Shown here piece by piece: positions 17,074 to 25,492 of a DNA stretch of 64,000 nucleotides. Under the pieces are notes generated by a model. The model was not told where the DNA came from. It did no database searches and was given only the letters and a program-made list of their open reading frames with translations. The stretch lies in NCBI RefSeq assembly GCF_000225345.1, contig NC_015977.1, forward strand, positions 1,967,501 to 2,031,500. The letters are read 5' to 3'. Numbering within the stretch: the first letter of the stretch is position 1; every line of letters starts with the position of its first letter. Source of the stretch: Roseburia hominis A2-183 (GTDB lineage Bacteria; Bacillota; Clostridia; Lachnospirales; Lachnospiraceae). The translations under genes were made by a program, and so were the position numbers.

Positions 17074-18861
17074 TTACATGCGCTCCGGTGCCTGAAAGCC
17101 CAGCAGATCAATACAGGTCTCAAGTACCGACTTTGTCAGCTCTAACAGGCGGATATAAGACTTCTGGATCTGCTCGTTCTCCTCGGACATGATCTTTGTC
17201 TCATGGTAAAAGCTGTTGAATGCATTCGCCAGCTCATAGATGTAAGAACAGATCTTATGCGGCGCTGTCTCCTCATACGCGTTCTCCATCATGGCGCCGA
17301 ATCCGGAAAGTGCCAGCATAAGGTTCTTCTCACTCGCGGAATGAGCTGCCTCAATCACTGCACCGCTCTCATCCTTCCCCATGCTGTGATACTTGTTCAG
17401 AATCGACTTGATACGAACGATGGTGTAAAGGATGTATGGTCCCGTATTTCCCTCAAACGAGGTGAACCGGTCAATATCGAAGATGTAATCCTTGCTTGCC
17501 TGGTTGGAGAGGTCGCCGTACTTGATGGCTGCAAGCGCGATCATCTTCGCGGTCTCCTTTGCCTCTTCCTCACTGATCTCAAGGTTCTCCTTTGCCTTCT
17601 GGTTCTCCGTGATCTTCTTGAGCATTTCCTCGTTCACACTCTCAAGCAGATACTGCAGGCGCATAACGCCGCCCTCACGGGTCTTAAACGGCTTGCCGTC
17701 CTTGCCGTTCATCGTACCGAAGCCGAGGAACTTTAAGCCGGTCCGAGGCTTTACCAGTCCGGTCTTGCGCGCACAGCGGAACACCTGCGTAAAATAGAGT
17801 TCCTGGCGCTTATCCACCACATAGATCAGCTCATCCGGATGGTAGTCCTTCATACGCCATACAATCGTTGCAAGATCCGTCGTATTATAAAGGGATGCAC
17901 CGTCTGATTTTAAGATCATGCACGGCGGGATCTCCTTGGTATCGGTATCCTCCTTGACATCTACGACAAGCGCACCGTCGCTGATGTAGGCAAATCCGTC
18001 ATCCTTCATCTTCTGCACCATATCCGGAATGTACGGCTGGGCATCGGATTCCCCCTTCCACAGATCAAACGATACGTTCAGATTCTTATAGTTGCGCTTT
18101 AAGTCCGTAACGGAAACGTTTAAGATGTGGGAAAGCAGTGCCTGATACCCTCTTCTGCCATGCTGCAGTTCGTAGGTTGCCTGCATCGCCGCCTCCTTGT
18201 AGGCGGCGTCCTCCTTGGACTTGCCGCTGGCTGTCGGGTAGATCTCCTCCAGCTCTGAGATGGTAAACGGCGCTTCCTCTGGATATTCTCCGGTATAGTT
18301 CTCATCAAAATATACCAGATCCGGCTTTCTCTCCCGAAGTTCCGTGATGATAAGTCCCATCTGTAAGCCCCAGTCGCCCAGATGCACATCGCCGATCACC
18401 GTATGTCCCATAAAACGTCCGATGCGCTTGATGCTCTCGCCGATGATCGCCGAGCGCAGATGTCCGACGTGAAGCGGCTTCGCCACGTTCGGTCCGCCGT
18501 AATCGATCATGATCGTCTTCGGCTCTTTGGTCTTCTCACAGCCGTATCTTCCCTCGTCCGCCTGCATCTTTGCCACATAATCCGCCAGATATGCCTCATC
18601 CAGCTTGAGATTCAAAAATCCCGGCTTTACAGATTCCACCATGGAAAACATGGCATTCCCGGAAAGCTTCTCCGCCACTTCGTCCGCGATCATAAACGGC
18701 GCCTTCTTGTACTCCTTTGCCGCCGCCATCGCTCCGTTGCACTGATATTCACAGAGATCCGGTCTATTGGATAATGTCACCTTGCCATACTTTGCATCGT
18801 AACCGCAGTCCACAAATGCCTGTGTGACTTCCCCGGTGATAAGGTCTAAGATCTTTTTCAT
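17074..18861 (-). CDS. argS: Arginyl-tRNA synthetase
   Basis: 595 residues, class I. The HIGH-type motif is PNVAKPLHVGHLRSAIIGE (about residue 120) and the KMSK-type loop is the usual ArgS variant GKPFKTREGGVMRL; a DALR anticodon-binding domain ends in RLLELTKSVLETCIDLLG. The ATG at 18861 is preferred over the longer frame because GGAGAG lies just upstream. Monocistronic, with its own promoter and terminator. No T-box seen. Confidence 0.97.
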   Translation of the reverse strand: MKKILDLITGEVTQAFVDCGYDAKYGKVTLSNRPDLCEYQCNGAMAAAKEYKKAPFMIADEVAEKLSGNAMFSMVESVKPGFLNLKLDEAYLADYVAKMQADEGRYGCEKTKEPKTIMIDYGGPNVAKPLHVGHLRSAIIGESIKRIGRFMGHTVIGDVHLGDWGLQMGLIITELRERKPDLVYFDENYTGEYPEEAPFTISELEEIYPTASGKSKEDAAYKEAAMQATYELQHGRRGYQALLSHILNVSVTDLKRNYKNLNVSFDLWKGESDAQPYIPDMVQKMKDDGFAYISDGALVVDVKEDTDTKEIPPCMILKSDGASLYNTTDLATIVWRMKDYHPDELIYVVDKRQELYFTQVFRCARKTGLVKPRTGLKFLGFGTMNGKDGKPFKTREGGVMRLQYLLESVNEEMLKKITENQKAKENLEISEEEAKETAKMIALAAIKYGDLSNQASKDYIFDIDRFTSFEGNTGPYILYTIVRIKSILNKYHSMGKDESGAVIEAAHSASEKNLMLALSGFGAMMENAYEETAPHKICSYIYELANAFNSFYHETKIMSEENEQIQKSYIRLLELTKSVLETCIDLLGFQAPERM

Positions 18862-18912
18862 ATTCTTCTCTCCTGCATTTCGTTCAAACTGTTTCTTTAC
18901 AACCTGTATCAC

Positions 18913-18940
18913 ATTATACCATAAACAGACCATTTCTCAA
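18913..18940 (-). promoter_or_regulatory. SigA-type promoter of argS
   Basis: Minus strand TTGAGA, 16 bases, TATAAT; 52 bases upstream of the chosen argS start. Confidence 0.7.
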
Positions 18941-18972
18941 GTGAAACAACACGAAAAAGATACCGGGCTATC

Positions 18973-19001
18973 GTGACATTCTCTGCCATCTATGCTAAAA
19001 T
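18973..19001 (+). promoter_or_regulatory. Putative promoter of the NSS transporter gene
   Basis: GTGACA, 17 bases, TAAAAT on the plus strand, 50 bases before the start at 19051; divergent from the argS promoter. Confidence 0.45.
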
Positions 19002-19050
19002 AGGCTTTGTGTGCTCTCATTACACACAATACATCAAAGAGGATAAAATT

Positions 19051-20421
19051 ATGAATTCTAAAGACAACAGAAGTTCCTTCTCAGGAAAAATAGGCTTTGT
19101 ACTCTCCGCCGCAGGCGCCTCCGTAGGTCTCGGAAATATCTGGAGATTCCCGTATCTGGCTGCTAAATACGGCGGCGGAATCTTTCTTCTCATCTACATT
19201 CTGTTAGCGCTCACATTCGGCTACACCATGATCGTCGCAGAAAGTGCCCTGGGGCGGATGACGCGCAAAAGTCCAGTCAGTGCTTTCCAGTCCTTCGGGA
19301 CAAAAAAATGGCTTTCCTTCGGCGGATGGATCAACGCTATTATTCCGATCCTGATTGTCCCCTACTACTCTGTAATCGGAGGATGGGTCATCAAATACCT
19401 GCTTGAATACATCCGCGGAGACGGGGCTAAGCTTGCAGAAGACGGTTATTTTTCCGCCTTTATCTCAGACGGCGCATCGACGGAGCTCTGTTTCGTTCTC
19501 TTCTGTATGTTTACGCTGGTTATTATTTTTGCAGGAGTCCGTAACGGAGTGGAACGTGTTTCCAAGCTTATGATGCCGGTTCTTGTCGTACTGTCCGTGA
19601 TCATTGCCGTTTATTCTGTGACAAGACCTGGAGCGCTTGCCGGCGTGAAATATTTTCTTGTACCGAATCCGGCGAATTTTTCGTGGATGACTGTTGTTAC
19701 AGCCATGGGGCAGATGTTTTATTCACTCTCCATCGCCATGGGAATCTTAATTACCTTCGGTTCTTATATGAAAAAGGAAACTTCCATCGAGGGATCGACC
19801 AAGAACGTCGAAATTTTTGATACTGCCATCGCGATTATGGCAGGACTTATGATTATCCCCGCGGTATTTGCATTTTCAGGCGGCGATCCGGACACGCTGC
19901 AGGCGGGTCCGGCGCTGATGTTCATCACGATTCCAAAAGTATTTGCCAATATGGGACTCGGCACTTTCGTTGGTATCCTGTTCTTTCTGCTGGTGCTTTT
20001 TGCCGCTGTGACAAGTTCGATTGCACTGACAGAAAGCGCGGTCTCTACCTTTGAGGACGAACTTGGATGGAACCGCAGGAAATCCACCGTCCTGGTCGGC
20101 GTGATCATGATTGCGCTCGGAAGCCTCTCCTCCTTAGGTTATGGTCCGTTAGCAAACATCCGGATCATCGGCATGCAGTTTCTGGATTTCTTTGATTTTC
20201 TGACCAACTCCGTGATGATGCCGGTCGCTGCCTTGATGACAAGCCTTCTTGTATCCAGGGTAATCGGAATCGATCGCATGGAGGAAGAAATCCTGCACGG
20301 GGAAGGCACCTTCCGCCGGAAAAAGATTTTTGTTTTGATGATCAAATACTTATGCCCGGTTTTCACCATGATCATTCTTGCAAGCTCAGTTGCCAATGCA
20401 TTCGGGTGGATTTCCATGTAA
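19051..20421 (+). CDS. Neurotransmitter:sodium symporter (NSS) family transporter
   Basis: 456 residues with the LeuT-type helix 1 signature VLSAAGASVGLGNIWRFPYLAAKYGGG and about eleven or twelve hydrophobic segments. Family members import amino acids with sodium. The upstream extension of the frame is rejected: MNSKDNRSSF follows AGAGG with good spacing. Monocistronic. The substrate cannot be read from the sequence; tryptophan/tyrosine-type transport is common in this branch. Confidence 0.9.
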   Translation: MNSKDNRSSFSGKIGFVLSAAGASVGLGNIWRFPYLAAKYGGGIFLLIYILLALTFGYTMIVAESALGRMTRKSPVSAFQSFGTKKWLSFGGWINAIIPILIVPYYSVIGGWVIKYLLEYIRGDGAKLAEDGYFSAFISDGASTELCFVLFCMFTLVIIFAGVRNGVERVSKLMMPVLVVLSVIIAVYSVTRPGALAGVKYFLVPNPANFSWMTVVTAMGQMFYSLSIAMGILITFGSYMKKETSIEGSTKNVEIFDTAIAIMAGLMIIPAVFAFSGGDPDTLQAGPALMFITIPKVFANMGLGTFVGILFFLLVLFAAVTSSIALTESAVSTFEDELGWNRRKSTVLVGVIMIALGSLSSLGYGPLANIRIIGMQFLDFFDFLTNSVMMPVAALMTSLLVSRVIGIDRMEEEILHGEGTFRRKKIFVLMIKYLCPVFTMIILASSVANAFGWISM

Positions 20422-20821
20422 CTGCAGGTTACATATTTCCTATCACACAAAGGAACTGTCACAATAAGCATATCATGCTTTAATAAGCAATAATATTATA
20501 AGAAACGCACTTGTGGATTTCATGTGGAAATACAGATGGAAATTCGGTTCAAAAAATGTGGCATTTCTAGCCAGCCTGATGTCTGCATCTTCGATGATCC
20601 GTGTTTTTCCAAGTTTGGAGCACTCCGCGGGTCATGTCCGCATCCCGGGAGACAATTTGTAGGACTTTTGTGCCGCACTTGCCTGTACTCCCGCAATAAA
20701 ACATAACCGCGCGAAGCCGATGTCTGAATTGCCATCTGCCATATTTTTAATAGCAGATGACAACGAGTTTCGGTTCGCGCGGTTTTATATTGTCTATGAG
20801 GGAGTACAACTAGTGCGGCTT

Positions 20822-21016
20822 GTACTATAAGCATGTAGATACATTATGTATGTATCCGCATGCTTATTTTTATTATAATAAAAGGCGGATAAGGCTAGTG
20901 CGGTGGGACATAGCTCCCGTTTTTTAGAGTTTATTCCGCCTCTTATTATAAGCATTCGTTTAAACAGGTTGGATTAAATACATCCGTGTAACGAACAAGT
21001 CTGAATGGTAATAAGT
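20822..21016 (+). ncRNA. Predicted bridge RNA of the IS110 element
   Basis: Three successive folds lie between the left end and the transposase gene. (1) Hairpin 20827-20867. (2) Outer stem 20883-20892 with 20931-20941, top stem GGGA/TCCC (20905-20908, 20915-20918). The internal loop carries CTAGTGCGG (20895-20903), identical to the left target 20810-20818, and TTTTTAG (20921-20927), complementary to CTAAAAA at 22344-22350. (3) Outer stems 20942-20948/21009-21015 and 20953-20957/21003-21007, top stem GGAT/ATCC. Its loop carries AACAGGT (20963-20969), identical to 22337-22343 at the right end, and ACAAG (20995-20999), complementary to CT plus the first left-end bases. This is the target-loop and donor-loop plan known for IS621; boundaries are approximate. 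Confidence 0.85.
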
Positions 21017-21040
21017 CTGGCGGAGAAAAGGAGGATTTGC

Positions 21041-22261
21041 ATGAAACAAATAGTAAGTGTAGGAATCGATGTATCAAAAGGGAAAAGCACTGTCTGTGCC
21101 ATGATACATCCTAATACGATTATTAAGGAATCGTTTGAAGTTTTGCATACCGTAGAAGAAATGTCAATGTTAGCTGATTACATCGGATCACTTGATGGAG
21201 AAATTCGTATTGTAATGGAATCAACAGGGCATTATCATCTTCCGGTTGCACAATTTCTGTATCAAAAAGGCTTTTTTGTATGTGTTGAAAATGCATATAT
21301 TATACGACAATTTTCACGCATTATGCTGCATGGCGCAAAAACAGATCCGCTTGATGCAAAAAAATTAGCAAAGTACGGTTTGGCATACTGGAGTGAACTG
21401 AAACCATATAAATTTCATCCAAGCTGCTACACAGAATTAAGTCTATTATCCAAGCAGTATCAGACATACATAAAGCTTTTGATTGTTGCTAAACAGAATG
21501 TAATACATTTGATGGATGAGATGCTTCCTGGTTTCAAAGAAGCGCTGGATACAGCAAGCAGTGTTCAATTCTCAAAAGTGAAATATGTGGATTTTGCCAA
21601 AGAATTCTATCATGTTGATATGATAAAAAGCATGGGAAAAGAAATTTTTCGAGAGAATTATAAGCAATGGTGTAAAGAAAAAGGATACCGTTTCCAATCA
21701 GAAAAGGCAGACGAGCTTTTTCACTTGGCGGAAGACGGTATCCCTACACTACCAACAGAGTTCCCTTCAACCAGACTCTGTATGGAAGTAGCAACAGAGC
21801 AAGTAAGCCAATTAGGTTATGCTCTAGAACAAATATTATCACAAATGCAAAATCTTGCAAAGACTTTACCAGAATATCAAACGATACGCCAAATGGGAGG
21901 CATGGGTGAAAAGTTATGTGTAAGGTTTATAGCTGACATTGGAGACGTTCGACGTTTCCATAATGGCAAAGCATTAGTTGCTTATGCGGGAATTGATGCT
22001 CCGCCTTATCAATCAGGACAATATACCGGCACCAAACGTAGAATAAGCAAACGCGGAAACAGTGCATTAAGGAAAACCGGTTATGAGGTTATGAAAAGTC
22101 TGAAATCCCATCCGCCCAAAACAGATACTCGTGTCTATGATTTTATAATTAAAAAAGAGAATGAAGGAAAAAGTAAGAAACAAGCCAAAATAGCCGGTTT
22201 AAATAAGTTTTTGCAAATCTATTATGCAAGAGTAATGGAAATATATAAGAATATAGTATAG
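21041..22261 (+). CDS. IS110-family transposase (DEDD / Tnp20)
   Basis: 406 residues. The N-terminal RuvC-like DEDD domain shows SVGIDVSKGKSTV (Asp near 9), MESTGHYH (Glu near 62) and KTDPLDAKKLAKYG (two Asp near 105). The C-terminal Transposase_20 domain has MGGMGEKLCVRFIADIGD and YAGIDAPPYQSG followed by KRRISKRGNSALRK, where the catalytic serine of the family is expected. The ATG at 21041 follows AGGAGG. Its A+T-rich codon use differs from the neighbours, a sign of acquisition. In this family recombination is RNA-guided by the bridge RNA encoded upstream. Confidence 0.95.
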   Translation: MKQIVSVGIDVSKGKSTVCAMIHPNTIIKESFEVLHTVEEMSMLADYIGSLDGEIRIVMESTGHYHLPVAQFLYQKGFFVCVENAYIIRQFSRIMLHGAKTDPLDAKKLAKYGLAYWSELKPYKFHPSCYTELSLLSKQYQTYIKLLIVAKQNVIHLMDEMLPGFKEALDTASSVQFSKVKYVDFAKEFYHVDMIKSMGKEIFRENYKQWCKEKGYRFQSEKADELFHLAEDGIPTLPTEFPSTRLCMEVATEQVSQLGYALEQILSQMQNLAKTLPEYQTIRQMGGMGEKLCVRFIADIGDVRRFHNGKALVAYAGIDAPPYQSGQYTGTKRRISKRGNSALRKTGYEVMKSLKSHPPKTDTRVYDFIIKKENEGKSKKQAKIAGLNKFLQIYYARVMEIYKNIV

Positions 22262-22307
22262 TTGCATAAGAAAAAAGCCTGAATAATCAGGCCTATTTCT
22301 TATGCAA
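22262..22307. terminator. Hairpin at the 3' end of the IS110 transposase gene
   Basis: Stem 22262-22273 with 22296-22307 plus an inner stem GCCTGA/TCAGGC (22277-22282, 22287-22292). It starts at the base after the stop codon. A-rich sequence follows on the plus strand, so as an intrinsic terminator it would work better for transcripts entering from the right. Confidence 0.6.
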
Positions 22308-22575
22308 AAAAATCAAAAATTGTGTTGACATCTCTTAACAGGTCTAAAAAGTCCGCCCATTGTCTCCGGTGTGTCGGACATGCACCCGTCGGATTGTCCA
22401 AACGTAGAAGAGACACGAAATCCGATGCAGACATTCAGCCGGAAGAAATGCTCACATTTTTCTCCAACGAATTTCCCTCTGCATTTTCATCTGAAATCCC
22501 ACGGTGTGATCTTCTAATAATATTACTAATTACCCAAAAGAATTCTATGCTTATTATGACAATTCCTTCTGTTTT

Positions 22576-23364
22576 CTAATCGTGCCGTTCCTCATCACAC
22601 GCATAGGTCTCACAAAATCTTCCCGAAAATGCAGGAGACTCGCCACCCGCATACAAATGTGAGGTATCTCCGAACCCGCAGACACGGAAAGATGCCACGC
22701 CGGGACGGCGCTCCTCGGTATACACCGTAGTGACGGACGTCGGCGCCGCGCAGGTGTGATGCCACAGAATCATCGGTGACACATTCATCAGGTGCGACAG
22801 CAGCACACACTCCAGTCCGAAGTGGCAGAAGAACACAAGCGTATCGCGGTTCGCCTGTGCGACACGGTAGATGTCGCCCTCGCGCACATAGCCGTGCTCC
22901 GCCAGCAGGGCATCAAAGTTTGATACCACCCAGGCATACTCTGCACCTACGCCACCGTCCGGTTTCTTTTGCACACGGACGCCGTTTCCCTCATGCGCGC
23001 CGGGAGCCAGTCCCCCACGCATAGCCTGCTGTGTCGCCCACAGGTCACGCCGGAAGAACTCCTCTTCTCTCGTCCAGTCCTCCGGCAGCCAGTCCCAGGC
23101 AATCGACTTTCGATCCGGGCAATCCGGTCGGTCGATCTTCGTGTCGAACTCCCTGAGCCACAGACATTCGTTTGCCTCGCGGTTCATCTTCTGTAACGTC
23201 AGGGACGCCGTATCCTTCGCCCGCCCGAGCGGCGACACATAAAACTCCTTGACATTAAGCTTTGACAGGCGTTCTGCCAAAAGCTCTGCCTCGCGCCACC
23301 CCTTTTCCGTCAGGGTGTCATGCTCATAATCCGGATCCCCGTGCCGTACAATCAATAATCTCAT
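22576..23364 (-). CDS. Histidine phosphatase family protein
   Basis: 262 residues. [20 protein letters not shown] carries the catalytic RHG, followed by [16 protein letters not shown] and [17 protein letters not shown]. The distance between motifs is larger than in CobC, with an insert around residues 85-150. The substrate is unknown. Its start overlaps the metY stop by four bases, so it is co-transcribed with metY. The stop codon lies five bases from the end of the palindromic repeat. Confidence 0.85.
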   Translation of the reverse strand: MRLLIVRHGDPDYEHDTLTEKGWREAELLAERLSKLNVKEFYVSPLGRAKDTASLTLQKMNREANECLWLREFDTKIDRPDCPDRKSIAWDWLPEDWTREEEFFRRDLWATQQAMRGGLAPGAHEGNGVRVQKKPDGGVGAEYAWVVSNFDALLAEHGYVREGDIYRVAQANRDTLVFFCHFGLECVLLSHLMNVSPMILWHHTCAAPTSVTTVYTEERRPGVASFRVCGFGDTSHLYAGGESPAFSGRFCETYACDEERHD

Positions 23365-24662
23365 ACTGCCGCAAATGCCTCCGCAAGATCTTCAATAATA
23401 TCGTCCACATTCTCCGTTCCGATCGACAGACGGATCGTGTTCGGCTTGATGCCCTGCTCTAACAGTTCCTCCGTCGTAAGCTGGGAATGTGTCGTGGATG
23501 CCGGATGAATCACGAGCGACTTCACATCCGCCACATTGGCAAGCAGAGAGAACAGCTCCAGATGATCGATGAAATCCTTTGCAGTCTGCTCATCTCCCTT
23601 GATCTCGAACGTAAAGATCGAACCGCCGCCGTTCGGAAAATATTTTTTGTAGAGTGCCTGCTGCACCGGATCCTCCGATACCGACGGATGATGCACCTTC
23701 TCCACCTTCGGGTTGTTGTTCAGATATTCTACGACCTTTAATGCATTCTCCACATGGCGCTCCACACGCAGCGACAATGTCTCAAGTCCCTGTAAAAACA
23801 GGAAAGAGTGGAATGGAGAGATGGTTGCACCGGTGTCGCGCAGTAAAATGGCGCGGATCTTTGTGACGAACGCTGCCGGTCCTGCCGCCTTTGTAAAACT
23901 GATGCCGTGGTAGCTCGGATTCGGCTCCGTCAAGGACGGGAACTTGCCGCTTGCCTCCCAGTCAAACTTTCCGCCGTCCACGATCACGCCGCCGATGGCT
24001 GTTCCGTGTCCGCCGATAAACTTGGTTGCCGAGTGAACGACAATATCTGCTCCGTACTCAAGCGGGCGGACCAGATACGGCGTTGCAAAAGTGTTGTCCA
24101 CAACCAGCGGAATCTGATGCGCATGCGCGATCGCTGCGATCTTCTCAATATCCACAACGTCCGAGTTCGGGTTGCCGAGCGTCTCAATGTGGATCGCTCT
24201 GGTGTTCTCCTGGATTGCCTGCTCCACCTCGTCGTAATTGAATGGATCGACGAAAGTTGTCGTGATACCATACTCCGGGAATGTATGTGCCAATAGATTG
24301 TAGGTGCCGCCGTAGATGTTGTTTGCAGCCACGATGTGCTCGCCAGCATGCGCCAGATTCTGGAGTGTATAGGCGATCGCCGCCGCACCGGAAGCCACGG
24401 CAAGCGCTGCCACACCGCCCTCCAAAGCTGCGATTCTCTGCTCGAAGACATCCTCGGTCGGGTTTGTTAATCTGCCATAGATATTTCCCGCATCGGTCAG
24501 TCCGAAACGCGCCGCCGCATGCTCACTGTTGTTAAATACATAAGAAGATGTCTGGTAGATCGGCACTGCTCTCGCTCCGGTCACCGGATCTGCCTCCTCC
24601 TGTCCTACGTGAAGCTGTAATGTCTCAAATTTTAACTTTCTGTCCTTTAATGCTTTTCCCAT
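23361..24662 (-). CDS. metY: O-acetylhomoserine sulfhydrylase
   Basis: 433-residue PLP enzyme of the Cys/Met metabolism family: [20 protein letters not shown] at the N-terminus, [15 protein letters not shown], and the PLP lysine in [18 protein letters not shown] (about residue 210). Members use O-acetylhomoserine and sulfide to form homocysteine, or act as cysteine synthase. Length and the acidic insert near 80 fit MetY better than MetB/MetC. No SAM riboswitch seen upstream. Confidence 0.93.
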   Translation of the reverse strand: MGKALKDRKLKFETLQLHVGQEEADPVTGARAVPIYQTSSYVFNNSEHAAARFGLTDAGNIYGRLTNPTEDVFEQRIAALEGGVAALAVASGAAAIAYTLQNLAHAGEHIVAANNIYGGTYNLLAHTFPEYGITTTFVDPFNYDEVEQAIQENTRAIHIETLGNPNSDVVDIEKIAAIAHAHQIPLVVDNTFATPYLVRPLEYGADIVVHSATKFIGGHGTAIGGVIVDGGKFDWEASGKFPSLTEPNPSYHGISFTKAAGPAAFVTKIRAILLRDTGATISPFHSFLFLQGLETLSLRVERHVENALKVVEYLNNNPKVEKVHHPSVSEDPVQQALYKKYFPNGGGSIFTFEIKGDEQTAKDFIDHLELFSLLANVADVKSLVIHPASTTHSQLTTEELLEQGIKPNTIRLSIGTENVDDIIEDLAEAFAAV

Positions 24663-24707
24663 GTTATGTTTCTCCTTTTATTTTCATTTTGGAAGTTCTG
24701 TCTGTTG

Positions 24708-24736
24708 ATAATCTGATGATAACATGAGAAAACCAA
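24708..24736 (-). promoter_or_regulatory. Putative metY promoter
   Basis: Minus strand TTGGTT, 17 bases, GATTAT, about 45 bases before the metY start. Confidence 0.35.
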
Positions 24737-24750
24737 CCTGTCTAATATGA

Positions 24751-24796
24751 AAAAAAAAGCACCAGTTATAGGTTATTCCTATAGCTGGTGTTTTCT
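24751..24796 (-). terminator. Terminator after queT
   Basis: Stem CACCAGTTATAGG/CCTATAGCTGGTG (one G-T pair) around loop TTAT, followed on the minus strand by eight T. It ends four bases before the queT stop. Confidence 0.85.
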
Positions 24797-24799
24797 AAT

Positions 24800-25315
24800 C
24801 TAATCCTCTTTTTTAAAGATTGCATTGCGCACTTTTGCGAGTGCATTCAAAAGAATCGTTCCAAGCACACAGCAGCAGATGATCTCTCCCGCTCCGACGG
24901 TCAGCATGTAAAACGGAATCGACCAGTCTCTTCCGCCATATTCCATGGTAAGTCCATATCCGTAGCGGAGTACCAGCGGAATGATGATGATATTTGATAC
25001 CACCGGCGCGAGCGTGCATAAAAACTTGTGCTTGCGGAGCAGATATGTTCCGACTGCGCCGAGCAGCGTCGCCAGACTGCCGAAGATCACATCATAGATG
25101 GCTGCTCCCGTCAGAAGGTTGGCAAGCAGACATCCCACAAACAGTCCCGGAATTGCTGCCGGTGTAAAGTACGGCAGAATGGTCAGCGCCTCGGAAATCC
25201 GGACCTGAATGGCTCCCGATGCCAGGTTGAACGCACTGATAAAATAGGTCAGCACGACATAGATTGCTGCAATCATCGCAGCGTGCACAATGAATTGTAC
25301 CTTAGAGTTTCTCAT
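24800..25315 (-). CDS. queT: QueT family queuosine-precursor ECF transporter subunit
   Basis: 171 residues, five or six hydrophobic helices; VQFIVHAAMIAAIYVVLTYFISAFNLASGAIQVRISEALTILP is typical of QueT substrate-binding (S) components. QueT works with a shared ECF ATPase/T module, not encoded here. A preQ1-I-type riboswitch overlaps its ribosome site, which strongly supports a queuosine precursor as substrate. Confidence 0.92.
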   Translation of the reverse strand: MRNSKVQFIVHAAMIAAIYVVLTYFISAFNLASGAIQVRISEALTILPYFTPAAIPGLFVGCLLANLLTGAAIYDVIFGSLATLLGAVGTYLLRKHKFLCTLAPVVSNIIIIPLVLRYGYGLTMEYGGRDWSIPFYMLTVGAGEIICCCVLGTILLNALAKVRNAIFKKED

Positions 25316-25324
25316 ATTCTGTTC

Positions 25325-25368
25325 TCCTTTAGTTTTGTTTTACGAGTGGAAGGTCTCGAACACTCGAT
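25325..25368 (-). promoter_or_regulatory. preQ1-I riboswitch controlling queT
   Basis: On the minus strand a CGAGTG/CACTCG stem (25361-25366, 25343-25348) encloses a TTC-starting loop, followed by a TAAAACAAAACTAA tail that runs into AGGAG before the queT ATG. Stem, TTC and A-rich tail ending AAACTAA match the preQ1-I layout. Ligand binding would sequester the ribosome site. Called by eye, without a covariance search. Confidence 0.7.
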
Positions 25369-25492
25369 TCATTTAACGCCGGAAATCGGCGGCAAGCCCG
25401 CTTAGACCTTGTTTTTATGGGCTACGCAACGTCTGACATTTTATCACAGTCTGCCAAAAAAGGCAACGGCAAAATTTCTCCCGTAAAATTTT

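Larger units (their letters stand above)
20821..22345 (+). mobile_element. IS110-family insertion sequence, exact ends defined
   Basis: 1525 bp including one CT. The dinucleotide CT occurs at 20819-20820 and 22344-22345. Deleting the segment restores an uninterrupted palindrome arm (..GTGCGGCT/AAAAAGTCC..) that matches the opposite arm base for base in length. CT is the crossover core used by IS621-type IS110 elements. Contents: a 220-base non-coding left end with a bridge-RNA fold, one DEDD transposase gene, and a hairpin at the right end. No terminal inverted repeats, as usual for the family. Confidence 0.9.
20449..22571 (+). repeat. Long imperfect palindrome, copy 1, split by the IS110 element
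   Basis: Left part 20449-20820 and right part 22346-22571, about 598 bp once the IS is removed. The ends are inverted repeats of each other (AAAGGAACTGTCACAATAAG at the left; complement of the sequence ending at 22571 on the right), and a G+C-rich inner hairpin lies around 20704-20786. Homologous to copies at 50096 and 54445. It fills the gap between the convergent NSS and histidine-phosphatase genes. The short frames inside it are artefacts of the repeat. Confidence 0.9.

Noticed and set aside
18862..18912. T-box leader for argS
   Set aside because: The leader between promoter and gene is about 50 bases, too short, and no T-box sequence is visible.
20827..20867. Transcription terminator at the left end of the IS110 element
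   Set aside because: A hairpin with T-rich sequence after it, but it is the first of three ordered folds that match a bridge RNA; kept as the 5' stem-loop of that RNA.
22322..22579. 85-residue frame after the IS110 transposase
   Set aside because: Starts in the IS right end and reads through the palindrome arm; no ribosome site.
25350..25366. tRNA T-arm-like sequence (TTCGAG in a short stem)
   Set aside because: No acceptor, D or anticodon arms around it; it fits the preQ1-I loop instead.
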